This document shows positions 1 through 6,839 of a stretch of DNA of 15,388 bases, piece after piece; within the stretch, counting starts at the first letter, position 1, and each line of letters opens with the position of its first letter. The position numbers and the translations under genes were made by a program. The stretch lies in contig PFAR01000037.1 in NCBI GenBank assembly GCA_002773655.1, forward strand, positions 13,580 to 28,967. Direction: 5' to 3'. The notes beneath the pieces were generated by a model. That model was given only the letters and a program-made list of their open reading frames with translations, was not told where the DNA came from and did not search any database. Source of the stretch: Candidatus Falkowbacteria bacterium CG10_big_fil_rev_8_21_14_0_10_43_10. GTDB taxonomy: Bacteria; Patescibacteriota; Patescibacteriia; Patescibacteriales; XYC2-FULL-47-12.

Positions 1-1
1 A

Positions 2-1789
2 ATTCCGGAAAACGACCCGACAGTTTTATTTACCACCGCCGGCATGCATCCGCTAGTTCCGTACCTGATGGGGGAAAAGCACCCGGAAGGAAACCGGCTG
101 ACGAACGTGCAAAAATGCGTCCGCACCGGCGACATAGACGAAGTGGGCGATGCTACGCACCATACCTTTTTTGAAATGCTCGGCAATTGGAGCTTGGGAG
201 ATTACTTTAAAGAAGACGCTATAAAAATGAGCTGGGAATTTTTGACTTCTCCGGAGTGGCTGGGCTTAAATAAAAACAGGCTGGCGATCTCAATATTTGC
301 CGGTGATCAAGACGCTCCCAAAGATGAAGAAGCTAAAAAAATTTGGCTGGATAGAGGCGTGCCGAAAGAGCGGATTGCAGAATTGGGGAAAGAAGATAAT
401 TGGTGGGGACCGGCTGGCGAAACCGGACCTTGCGGACCGGACACGGAGATGTTCTATTGGACCGGCGAAAATGAAGCGCCAAAAAAATTCAATCCGAAAG
501 ATAATCCGCCAGCTGGCGGATGGGTGGAAATTTGGAACGATGTTTTCATGCAATATAATAAAACCAAAGAGGGAAAATTTGAACCCCTGAAGCAGAAAAA
601 TGTGGACACGGGCATGGGCTTAGAACGCACACTGGCGGTTATTAACGGGCTTGATGATAATTACCGCACAGAACTATTTTGGCCGATTATTGAAAAAATT
701 GAAGAGTTGTCTGGAGAAAAATATTATACAAAAAATAATTCCTCCCCCTTACCAAGGGGGAGGTCAGGAGGGGGTAGGGCAATGCGCATAATCGCCGACC
801 ATATTAAAGCCGCTACCATGATTTTAGGCGACGACAGGGGAGTGGCGCCATCAAATACCGGCGCCGGTTATGTTTTGCGTCGCCTTATCCGCCGCGCCGT
901 GCGCTATGCTAAACAATTAGGTGTTAATCAAAACTTCACGGGGGAATTGGCGAAAGTAATTGTAAAAATTTATCAAGATGTTTATCCTGAAGTTAAAAAG
1001 AATGAAAAATTTATTTTTGATGAATTAGAAAAAGAAGAAAAAAAATTTAAAAAGACTCTAGAAATAGGATTAAAGGTTTTCAATAAAATTTTAGACGCTT
1101 TTGTAACTAAATCTGAAATAAATATTTATGGAACAAAAAAAGTTTTATCTAAAAAAAATATAAGAGTTTTATTAGGCTACGATGTATTTAATCTATATCA
1201 ATCTTATGGTTTTCCATTAGAGCTTGTTAAGGAAATAGCAAGAGAAAAAGGTGTTATAGTGGATGAAGTTGGATTTTGCGAAGAATTAAAAAAACATCAA
1301 GACCTTTCCCGCACCGCTTCGGCTGGCATGTTTAAGGGCGGTTTGGCCGACGCCAGCGAAGAGACAAAAAAACTGCATACTACAGCGCATCTTATGTTAG
1401 AAGCCTTGCGGCGAGTTTTAGGCGAACATGTCCAGCAGAAAGGGAGCAATATTACGGCCGAGAGACTGCGTTTTGATTTTTCCCACGCAGACAAAATGAC
1501 CGACGAACAGATTAAGGAGGTTGAGAATATAGTGAATGAACAGATTGAAAAAGACCTGCCGGTTGCCGTAAAGGAAATGACTGTGGCGGATGCGAAAAAA
1601 ATGGGCGCGACCGGAGTTTTTGCCAGCAAATACGGCGAAAAAGTGAAAGTATATTCCGTTGGAAATTTTAGCAGAGAAATCTGCGGCGGCCCGCACGTTG
1701 AGCGCACGGGAAAGTTAGGAAAATTTAAAATTAAAAAAGAGCAGTCATCATCCGCCGGAGTGCGCCGGATTAAGGCTGTGCTGGAATAA
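2..1789 (+). CDS. alaS: Alanyl-tRNA synthetase, 5' end outside window, short form without C-Ala domain
   Basis: Charges tRNA-Ala with alanine in the cytoplasm. The frame is open from base 2, so the ORF's first ATG (44) is internal; the visible start IPENDPTVLF matches about residue 30 of the family. The class II catalytic core follows (TNVQKCVRTGDIDEVGD, TFFEMLGNWS, ETGPCGPDTE), then the RRLIRRAVR region. The editing domain has both zinc motifs, HTTAH (about 1375-1390) and CGGPH (about 1681-1695), and the protein ends at SAGVRRIKAVLE, where longer bacterial enzymes continue into C-Ala. About 595 residues are visible, so the full length is near 625 against about 870 in E. coli. Two oddities are an in-frame palindromic insertion (738-780) and a strongly AT-rich centre (about 955-1265). 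The identification is secure. Confidence 0.97.
   Translation: MPENDPTVLFTTAGMHPLVPYLMGEKHPEGNRLTNVQKCVRTGDIDEVGDATHHTFFEMLGNWSLGDYFKEDAIKMSWEFLTSPEWLGLNKNRLAISIFAGDQDAPKDEEAKKIWLDRGVPKERIAELGKEDNWWGPAGETGPCGPDTEMFYWTGENEAPKKFNPKDNPPAGGWVEIWNDVFMQYNKTKEGKFEPLKQKNVDTGMGLERTLAVINGLDDNYRTELFWPIIEKIEELSGEKYYTKNNSSPLPRGRSGGGRAMRIIADHIKAATMILGDDRGVAPSNTGAGYVLRRLIRRAVRYAKQLGVNQNFTGELAKVIVKIYQDVYPEVKKNEKFIFDELEKEEKKFKKTLEIGLKVFNKILDAFVTKSEINIYGTKKVLSKKNIRVLLGYDVFNLYQSYGFPLELVKEIAREKGVIVDEVGFCEELKKHQDLSRTASAGMFKGGLADASEETKKLHTTAHLMLEALRRVLGEHVQQKGSNITAERLRFDFSHADKMTDEQIKEVENIVNEQIEKDLPVAVKEMTVADAKKMGATGVFASKYGEKVKVYSVGNFSREICGGPHVERTGKLGKFKIKKEQSSSAGVRRIKAVLE
738..780 (+). repeat. Palindromic repeat inserted in frame in alaS
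   Basis: A perfect 10-bp stem (CCTCCCCCTT at 741-750, AAGGGGGAGG at 754-763) with a three-base loop is followed by a G-rich tail to 780. It encodes SSPLPRGRSGGGRA between the poorly conserved end of the catalytic domain (GEKYYTKN) and the conserved MRIIADHIKAAT. Family members normally have only a short loop there. This composition is unlike the flanking codons and resembles a dispersed G/C-rich repeat rather than alaS sequence. That it is a mobile or amplified repeat is inference. Confidence 0.75.
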
Positions 1790-1790
1790 A

Positions 1791-2225
1791 ATGAATATTG
1801 AAAAACCATCTTTAAGCGTTGAGAGCGGCGATGCGAAAAATAATTTAGAAGAAGAGCCGGTCAATGAGCTGTTAGAGCAAATCAGAAGGCACCTGAAAGA
1901 AGAGTGGGGTTCGGCTTCAGCCAGCAATTCAATAGAAGCGGCAAGAGAAAGTGAATTTGAAAAATTATTAAAAGTTTACAAGGACCAAGGCAGGCCAGTA
2001 GAGGCTCTGGCTAATTTATTGGCAGCCATAGAATCATCAAAAAATGAAGTTGAAAAGTTAGCCTTATTTTATAAAGATGTATTTTATAACGCGCGCGCTA
2101 AACGTGCTGAAATGGAAAAAAATAAAAAACAAAGTTTCAATTTTGCTTTAGATTATATAAAATTATTAAATTTGCCCGCGACGGATTTAAAAAGGTTTGA
2201 GAAAATAATGAGAGGTGAAAAGTAA
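1791..2225 (+). CDS. Hypothetical protein, helical and charged
   Basis: A 144-residue protein I do not recognise. The ATG comes one base after the alaS stop codon, so translation is probably coupled to alaS and the two are in one operon. The sequence is rich in Glu, Lys and Ala with long predicted helices (for example EPVNELLEQIRRHLKEEW and EFEKLLKVYKDQGRPVEAL). It has no signal peptide, membrane segment or cysteine. The basic C-terminal half ends NLPATDLKRFEKIMRGEK. It is likely a soluble cytoplasmic protein. Codon use and AT-rich third positions match the neighbours. Function unknown. Confidence 0.8.
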   Translation: MNIEKPSLSVESGDAKNNLEEEPVNELLEQIRRHLKEEWGSASASNSIEAARESEFEKLLKVYKDQGRPVEALANLLAAIESSKNEVEKLALFYKDVFYNARAKRAEMEKNKKQSFNFALDYIKLLNLPATDLKRFEKIMRGEK

Positions 2226-2254
2226 GCCTGTCATTTCAACCAAAGTTACTATTC

Positions 2255-2318
2255 TGTCATTCCCGCGAAAGCGGGAATCTCCTGTAAATTTTAGATTCCC
2301 GCTTTCGCGGGAATGACA
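2255..2318. repeat. 26-bp perfect inverted repeat (REP/MITE-like)
   Basis: The arms 2255-2280 and 2293-2318 are perfect reverse complements separated by 12 bases. Each arm is itself a hairpin: ATTCCCGC, loop GAAA, GCGGGAAT on the left, and the mirror copy with loop TTTC on the right. Partial copies of the outer GTCATT end lie at about 2230-2236 and 2331-2337. It fills most of the 121-base gap between the 144-residue gene and cysS. The motif GTCATTCCCGCGAAAGCGGG is a very common dispersed bacterial repeat. No T-run follows, so it is not a standard terminator. Confidence 0.85.
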
Positions 2319-2346
2319 CAAACAGAAGGAATGACACAAAAAATGT

Positions 2347-3750
2347 ATGTTAAAAATATATAATACTCTCACCAGAAAAAAAGAGAAATTCAAACCCATA
2401 TCTGACGAACAGGTTTCTTTTTACCATTGTGGACCAACTGTTTACTGGACCCAGCATATCGGCAATATGCGGGCGATGGTGCTCTGCGATTTAATCGTGC
2501 GGTCATTGGAATATCTGGGCTACAATGTGAAGCTCGCGCGCAATTATACGGATGTCGGTCATTTAACTTCTGACGAGGACGAGGGCGAGGATAAGCTGGA
2601 AAAAGGGGCTAAACGGGATAAAATATCGCCGCAGGAGGTGGCGGATAAATATATAAAAGTTTTTGAACAGGACATAAAAGATCTAAATGTGATGCCGGCC
2701 GAGGTAAAGCCCCGGGCAACCGAGCATATTAAGGAAATGCAAGAAATGGCGCAAACGCTTTTGGATAAAGGTTTCGCTTATGCCACGGAACTGGCGATTT
2801 ATTTTGACGTGTCCAGGGCTAAAAACTACACAAGGTTGTCCGGCCAAAATTTAGCCAAAAATATTGCCGAGGCCGGCAGCGGGGAAGTGTCTGACCCGAA
2901 TAAAAAACATCCGGCTGATTTTGCTCTCTGGTTTTTCAAGAAAGGAAAGCATGCTAACGCGATGCAGACTTGGGAATCGCCATGGGGACAAGGCTTTCCC
3001 GGGTGGCACATTGAATGTTCGGCGATGGCGAAGAAGCACTTGGGCGAAACTTTGGATATCCATATGGGCGGAGTTGACCATATCCCGGTACACCACACTA
3101 ATGAAATTGCTCAAAGCGAATCAGCCAACGGCAAAAAATTTGTCAATTACTGGCTGCATAATGAGATGCTGGTTGTGGATAATGAAAAGATGGCCAAGTC
3201 TTCCGGCAAAATAAATTCTTTGGCGGAAATTAAAGACAAGGGATATGACCCGCTGGCTTTGCGCTATTTATTTTTAGGCGCGCATTACCGCTCCAAACAA
3301 AATTTCACTTGGGAAACGCTTGACGCGGCCGGAAATGCTTTGAAAAAATTGCGGAATGAAGTAACTGAGATCAAAAGCAATATTAAAAGCGCTGGCGAGG
3401 CAAAAATAAATGAAAATTTGCGGGAAAAATTTATCGCCGCCTTGGAGGAAGATTTTAATATTCCCCAGGCGCTGGCCGTGCTTTGGGAAGTGGTAAAGTC
3501 GGACAAATTTATCAACGAAGAAAAACTCCTCACCATTCTAAATTTCGACGGCGTCTTAGGACTAAAATTGGACGAGTTAAAGACGGAAACGGGGGAAATT
3601 CCCAAAGTAATACAGGCCTTAGCCGACAACCGGCAAAAATTTAGAGAGTTAGGCGACTTTAATGCGGCCGACGAAATCCGGCAGGAAATAGAAAACCAGG
3701 GTTATATAGTTGAAGACACGCCGCAGGGCGTTAAAATTAAGAAAAAATAA
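2347..3750 (+). CDS. cysS: Cysteinyl-tRNA synthetase
   Basis: A class I synthetase charging tRNA-Cys; 467 residues, a normal length. The start MLKIYNTLTRKKEKF is the typical N-terminus. The HIGH-type motif is HIGN (residues 37-40), usual for this family. The zinc site is visible as C28 (HCGPTVY), C224 (GWHIECSAM), H249/H250 and E253 (HHTNE). The KMSKS loop reads KMAKS (281-285). The C-terminal part holds the helical anticodon-binding region (DFNAADEIRQEIENQGYIVEDT). No convincing Shine-Dalgarno is seen; AGAAGGA at 2324-2330 is too far from the ATG. The gene follows a repeat-filled gap and ends in a strong palindromic terminator. Confidence 0.97.
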   Translation: MLKIYNTLTRKKEKFKPISDEQVSFYHCGPTVYWTQHIGNMRAMVLCDLIVRSLEYLGYNVKLARNYTDVGHLTSDEDEGEDKLEKGAKRDKISPQEVADKYIKVFEQDIKDLNVMPAEVKPRATEHIKEMQEMAQTLLDKGFAYATELAIYFDVSRAKNYTRLSGQNLAKNIAEAGSGEVSDPNKKHPADFALWFFKKGKHANAMQTWESPWGQGFPGWHIECSAMAKKHLGETLDIHMGGVDHIPVHHTNEIAQSESANGKKFVNYWLHNEMLVVDNEKMAKSSGKINSLAEIKDKGYDPLALRYLFLGAHYRSKQNFTWETLDAAGNALKKLRNEVTEIKSNIKSAGEAKINENLREKFIAALEEDFNIPQALAVLWEVVKSDKFINEEKLLTILNFDGVLGLKLDELKTETGEIPKVIQALADNRQKFRELGDFNAADEIRQEIENQGYIVEDTPQGVKIKKK

Positions 3751-3761
3751 ATTTTTTAAAT

Positions 3762-3800
3762 AACGTAGAGGCAGGTTTCAAACCTGCCTCTACGTTTTAT
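3762..3800 (+). terminator. Palindromic terminator after cysS, repeat-family member
   Basis: A 17-base perfect palindrome arm at 3762-3778 pairs with 3780-3796 around a central C, starting 11 bases after the cysS stop. It is followed by TTTTATTTTAT, so it should act as an intrinsic terminator on the + strand. The core GTAGAGGCAGGTTT is nearly the same as the palindrome after the metallopeptidase gene at 5802-5840, so it is also a repeat element. Confidence 0.85.
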
Positions 3801-3830
3801 TTTATAAAAGTTCTTTATTTGAATAAAATA

Positions 3831-3839
3831 TGCTATAAT
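3831..3839 (+). promoter_or_regulatory. Extended -10 promoter for the M23 peptidase gene
   Basis: TGCTATAAT is an exact extended -10 (TG-N-TATAAT). The ATG at 3846 begins six bases after it, where transcription would be expected to start, so the mRNA is probably leaderless. The -35 region (TTCTTT, 3811-3816) is weak, as is usual with extended -10 promoters. Confidence 0.7.
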
Positions 3840-3845
3840 AATCAC

Positions 3846-5078
3846 ATGTTGAAAAAGAGAGGGAAAAATATTATCTCTATTGTTTTGATTATCAGTTTTT
3901 TAGGCTGGCCGTCTTTTGGTTTTAGCCAGAATAGCGGCAATCCGGTTGACGAAGAAATATCGCAGCTGCAAAACCAAATTTATGCCAAGCAGCAAGAGTT
4001 GGAAGACTATAAAAAGCAAGAGCAGGAATACAAGAAAAAAATAGCGGAGAAGCAGTCGGAGCAGGCTACTTTAAAAACCCAGGTGGCGGTATTGGATAAT
4101 AATATCGCCAAGACTGAAATTGAAATAAAATCAACCCAAATTGACGTTGATAAAACAAACCTGGAAATTAAAAAAGTCACCCTGGAGATAAAACAGGCGG
4201 AAGACGATATCGCCCGCAAAAAACAATATTTAGAGGCTTTATTGCGCTTAATCGCCCGGAATGACGATAAAAGCGCTTTAGAAATAATTTTATCCTACAA
4301 TTCCATATCGGATTTCCTGGATCAGGTTGAATATATAAAAAATCTTAACGCCAACTTGGGAGATGTTATGGAAAAAGTAAAGGAAGTAAAAAAAGGCTTG
4401 GAAGAGCAGAACGCGAATCTGAATAAAAAGAAAGAATCTTTGGAAGAGCTGAAAAAGAAACTGGAAGAGCAGAAGGCGGAAATAGGCGACCAAAAGGTCA
4501 ATAAACAGTATATTTTAGATAAAACAAAACAGTCCGAAAAAGAATACCAATCCTTGCTCTCAAAAGCGAAGGCCGAGCAGGATAACGCCAATGCCGCCAT
4601 TATTAGCGCGGAAAGGGAAATCCGAAAAAAATTAGCGGAGAAGCAGGGGAAAGATGCCCTAAAATTCAGCGACAAAGGCTTTGTCTGGCCGGTGCCGAAA
4701 AATGTAATTACCGCCTATTTTCATGATCCCGACTACCCTTACCGCCATATTTTTGAACATCCGGCGATTGATATCCGGTCAGGGCAGGGAACGGCTATAA
4801 TGGCGGCCGCCTCCGGCTATGTAGCCAAGGCGGTTGATAACGGCTACGGCTACAGTTACATAATGATTGTGCATGGCGACGGGCTGGCGACAGTGTACGG
4901 GCACGTGTCGGGTATTAATATTAAGACAGATGATTTTGTTGCCCAGGGACAAATTATCGGAGCATCCGGCGGCATGCCCGGCACCAAAGGAGCGGGGTAC
5001 CTTACTACCGGTCCGCACCTCCATTTTGAAGTGCGTTTAAACGGCATACCGGTTAATCCCTTGAATTATTTGCCTTGA
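3846..5078 (+). CDS. Secreted coiled-coil M23 family metallopeptidase (EnvC/CwlO-like)
   Basis: A predicted peptidoglycan hydrolase or hydrolase activator, 410 residues from ATG 3846. An upstream TTG at 3819 is in frame, but it would lie upstream of the -10 element, so I reject it. A signal peptide is seen (basic KKRGK, hydrophobic IISIVLIISFLGW, then SFGFSQ). Residues about 36-275 are a long coiled coil of Glu/Lys-rich heptads. The LytM/M23 domain follows (about 285-410) with the zinc residues complete: H305 and D309 (HPAID) and H391-L-H393 (HLHF), plus YGHVSG. It probably acts at the cell wall during division. A terminator precedes it and the gene has its own promoter. The family call is sure; whether it cuts or only activates is not visible. 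Confidence 0.92.
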   Translation: MLKKRGKNIISIVLIISFLGWPSFGFSQNSGNPVDEEISQLQNQIYAKQQELEDYKKQEQEYKKKIAEKQSEQATLKTQVAVLDNNIAKTEIEIKSTQIDVDKTNLEIKKVTLEIKQAEDDIARKKQYLEALLRLIARNDDKSALEIILSYNSISDFLDQVEYIKNLNANLGDVMEKVKEVKKGLEEQNANLNKKKESLEELKKKLEEQKAEIGDQKVNKQYILDKTKQSEKEYQSLLSKAKAEQDNANAAIISAEREIRKKLAEKQGKDALKFSDKGFVWPVPKNVITAYFHDPDYPYRHIFEHPAIDIRSGQGTAIMAAASGYVAKAVDNGYGYSYIMIVHGDGLATVYGHVSGINIKTDDFVAQGQIIGASGGMPGTKGAGYLTTGPHLHFEVRLNGIPVNPLNYLP

Positions 5079-5122
5079 TTATTTTATATCCACTCTTAAT
5101 AATTTATTAATTTATTAAGCTT

Positions 5123-5329
5123 ATGTTTTTAAGCAGAAAATCACCGTTGGAGCAGGCTTTAAAAAAGATAACGCCGCTTGATTTAGTCTTAATAAAATTA
5201 AGCGCGCTGTTTGCCGGTTTATTTTTGGCCTCATTAATTCCTGAGTTTACCGAAGTAGAATGGTATTGGTACTTGGCGCTAGCTATTATCCTTGCCGCCA
5301 AGCCGTTGGGAATTATCTACAAAAAGTAA
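5123..5329 (+). CDS. Small two-helix membrane protein
   Basis: A 68-residue protein of unknown function, 44 bases after the M23 gene and in the same direction, so probably co-transcribed. The N-terminus is basic (MFLSRKSPLEQALKKITP). Two hydrophobic segments follow, about residues 20-39 (LVLIKLSALFAGLFLASLIP) and 48-65 (WYWYLALAIILAAKPLG), joined by an acidic turn (EFTEVEW). The end KK suggests a cytoplasmic C-terminus. No clear Shine-Dalgarno is visible. Its place after a secreted peptidase suggests an envelope role, but that is only context. Confidence 0.7.
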   Translation: MFLSRKSPLEQALKKITPLDLVLIKLSALFAGLFLASLIPEFTEVEWYWYLALAIILAAKPLGIIYKK

Positions 5330-5358
5330 GTTCAAGTACGACTGTGCGTGTTTAAACC

Positions 5359-5384
5359 AACCTGCCTATCGTCAGACAAGCGAA
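5359..5384 (+). repeat. Member of the AACCTGC repeat family before the metallopeptidase start
   Basis: AACCTGCCT at 5359-5367 and GACAAGCGAA at 5375-5384 occur in the same order as in the lysS N-terminal repeat (minus strand 13675-13644). AACCTGCCT followed two bases later by CGTCA also recurs in the lysS leader (minus strand 13745-13731). It ends at the A of the ATG at 5384. A shared, partly degraded repeat is inferred. Confidence 0.45.
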
Positions 5385-5788
5385 TGCCCCAAATAAATAC
5401 ACAACAAATCGAAAGCCATGAAATAATCGTGCAAAATATTTGTAATTACGCCTGCCGGATTTTAAAATATCCGAATTTAAAAATTAAAATAATGCGGCGA
5501 CGCGAAGCCGTAAAAAGGGGCAGGGGGTATATTATGGGGCACACTAAAATTGGCGGCAATATTATAACTTTAGATATTTACACAGCCAGATTGCGCAAAC
5601 CGAAAAAAATATCTTCCATCCTCTCCGTTCTCGCGCACGAAATCGCGCATCACCAGAAACCGCCGTACCGGCAGTGGTATCTGGGGAGATGGATAGTGCG
5701 CCAGCACTTTCCGCGGTTTTATAAGCAAGTGACAAAAAATTTAGAAAAGATGAAAGATAACGAGATGATAGGGAAGTATTTTAAATAA
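5384..5788 (+). CDS. SprT-like / HExxH zinc metallopeptidase, small
   Basis: A predicted small cytoplasmic zinc metalloprotease, 134 residues from ATG 5384. A GTG at 5348 would add 12 residues, but these are encoded by a repeat-like stretch, so I prefer the ATG. The motif HEIAH at residues 85-89 gives two zinc histidines and the catalytic glutamate. H108 in RQHFPRFYKQV is a plausible third ligand, in the position of the H-x-x-F element of SprT/YgjP-type proteases. There is no signal peptide or membrane helix. It lies about 55 bases after the small membrane gene, probably in the same transcript, and ends in a palindromic terminator. Family assignment within the HExxH group is uncertain. Confidence 0.75.
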   Translation: MPQINTQQIESHEIIVQNICNYACRILKYPNLKIKIMRRREAVKRGRGYIMGHTKIGGNIITLDIYTARLRKPKKISSILSVLAHEIAHHQKPPYRQWYLGRWIVRQHFPRFYKQVTKNLEKMKDNEMIGKYFK

Positions 5789-5801
5789 AAAATTTTTATA
5801 T

Positions 5802-5840
5802 AAAAAGTAGGGGCGGGTTTAAAACCCGCCCCTACTTTTT
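5802..5840 (+). terminator. Palindromic terminator after the metallopeptidase, repeat-family member
   Basis: Arms 5802-5820 and 5822-5840 are perfectly complementary (19 bp) around a central A. The GC-rich core GTAGGGGCGGGTTT ends in a T-run (TTTTTATTTAT), so it should terminate + strand transcription. The A-run on the other side makes it potentially bidirectional. It shares its core with 3762-3796; the differences are compensated in both arms. Confidence 0.85.
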
Positions 5841-5851
5841 ATTTATCTCAT

Positions 5852-5880
5852 TTGACAAAAATTAATATTTATACTAATAT
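5852..5880 (+). promoter_or_regulatory. Sigma-70-type promoter for the cytidine deaminase gene
   Basis: The -35 is a perfect TTGACA (5852-5857), the spacer is 17 bases, and the -10 is TAATAT (5875-5880). Predicted transcription start is about 5887, giving a leader of about 43 bases. It follows directly after the preceding terminator, so the gene is an independent unit. Confidence 0.7.
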
Positions 5881-5929
5881 TTTAAGTTCTTTTTACTACA
5901 ACTACAAAAACCCAATAAGGGAGGTCGAA

Positions 5930-6541
5930 ATGAATTATAAGCAACATACTTTTGCATACCAAGAACGCAAAGTTTCTCTTATTGAGAGGGCAAAAAAAGC
6001 TTCTAAAAAAGCTATGACCTACCGTCCTTTTAATGTAGGTTGTGCCGTACTGGCTTATTCAGAGACTGAACAAAAATATAAAATTTTTGTTGGAGCTAAC
6101 CTTAAGCCGGCAGAATCCGCGGTAAAAGTCTGCGCCGAGCGCGTGGCCATTATGAATGCGGTTACGGCCGATTATAATTTTATTGTCGCTATCGCAGTAT
6201 ACGGCCCGCCCCAAAAAGATGCCGCCAGCGGAGTGGAATCTCCTACGTTGCATCCCTGTGATGTCTGTCGCAATACGCTCCGAGACTTAATTGTCAACGA
6301 AAAAATTCTGGAGCGAGTTGTTGACTTTGATACTATTTTGTTGACAATAAATAGTATTGATGATCAACGGGAGGAAATGGATATGAAAGAGCTCTTTCAT
6401 ATCCATTCAACCTCTTTGGAGGTTCATGGCCTTATTTCTGTGGACGAAGAGAAAGAGGAATATGGCTATCTTATAGCGCCTCCAACAGAGCCGGCAACGC
6501 TTCATCAATGGCTTTTGCGCTATGGCTATGGCAAATTTTAA
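5930..6541 (+). CDS. cdd: Cytidine/blasticidin-type deaminase with a C-terminal extension
   Basis: A predicted zinc-dependent nucleoside deaminase of pyrimidine salvage, 203 residues. I chose ATG 5930 because a strong Shine-Dalgarno (AAGGGAGGT, 5917-5925) lies five bases before it; the longer frame from 5852 starts inside the -35 box. The catalytic residues are C68-A-E70 (VCAERVAI), C110 and C113 (HPCDVCR), with the substrate-site stretch RPFNVGCAV (32-40). Usual tetrameric cytidine deaminases are about 130 residues, so about 70 C-terminal residues (from VDFDTILLT) are extra. They contain an acidic stretch (VDEEKEEYG) and no motif I know. It has its own promoter and terminator. Fold is sure; exact substrate is not. 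Confidence 0.85.
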   Translation: MNYKQHTFAYQERKVSLIERAKKASKKAMTYRPFNVGCAVLAYSETEQKYKIFVGANLKPAESAVKVCAERVAIMNAVTADYNFIVAIAVYGPPQKDAASGVESPTLHPCDVCRNTLRDLIVNEKILERVVDFDTILLTINSIDDQREEMDMKELFHIHSTSLEVHGLISVDEEKEEYGYLIAPPTEPATLHQWLLRYGYGKF

Positions 6542-6566
6542 AATGGGAAACACCCATTTTTTTTAT
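6540..6566 (+). terminator. Intrinsic terminator after the deaminase gene
   Basis: The stem AAAATGGG (6540-6547) / CCCATTTT (6553-6560) has a five-base loop and runs into TTTTTTTT-A-TTTTT. It overlaps the stop codon of the deaminase gene and separates it from the convergent lipoprotein gene. On the other strand only a short T-run follows. Confidence 0.85.
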
Positions 6567-6579
6567 TTTTATATTTTAG

Positions 6580-6807
6580 CTACTGCTGTGTCCCGTCTAA
6601 ATTCTCAAAATTCCGGCAAAACGCAACCGGATGGCAGCTTTGCCTGGGAGAATTAATGCCGTCCGGGCAGACTTGGCACTGTTCGCTGTATTCGCCGCAT
6701 TTATTATAATCAATTTCTTCACAATTTATTTCTTTTTTCTGTCCGCAGCCGCTAAGCGCGCCTCCTAATGCTAATAATAGCAGGGGAATAAAAATTCTTT
6801 TTTTCAT
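6580..6807 (-). CDS. Small cysteine-rich lipoprotein
   Basis: A 75-residue predicted secreted lipoprotein of unknown function. It has a basic start (MKKR), a hydrophobic core (IFIPLLLLALGGA) and a lipobox L18-S-G-C21, so the mature part begins at Cys21. That part is only 55 residues and holds six more cysteines (29, 37, 44, 47, 58, 64), including C44-Q-V-C47, which suggests three disulfides or metal binding. It starts 32 bases after the xerC stop on the same strand and may be co-transcribed. No Shine-Dalgarno is visible. It ends facing the deaminase terminator. Confidence 0.75.
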   Translation of the reverse strand: MKKRIFIPLLLLALGGALSGCGQKKEINCEEIDYNKCGEYSEQCQVCPDGINSPRQSCHPVAFCRNFENLDGTQQ

Positions 6808-6839
6808 AATTATTGTTAAATTACTGTTTAATTATTTTT

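Noticed and set aside
1297..1809. Long minus-strand open frame opposite the end of alaS
   Set aside because: It is a shadow of alaS, whose zinc motifs on the + strand are clear.
2187..2399. Minus-strand open frame of 70 codons over the intergenic repeat
   Set aside because: It is produced by translating the inverted repeat (CHSRESGNL and SRFRGND are its typical false peptides) and has no homology-like pattern of its own.
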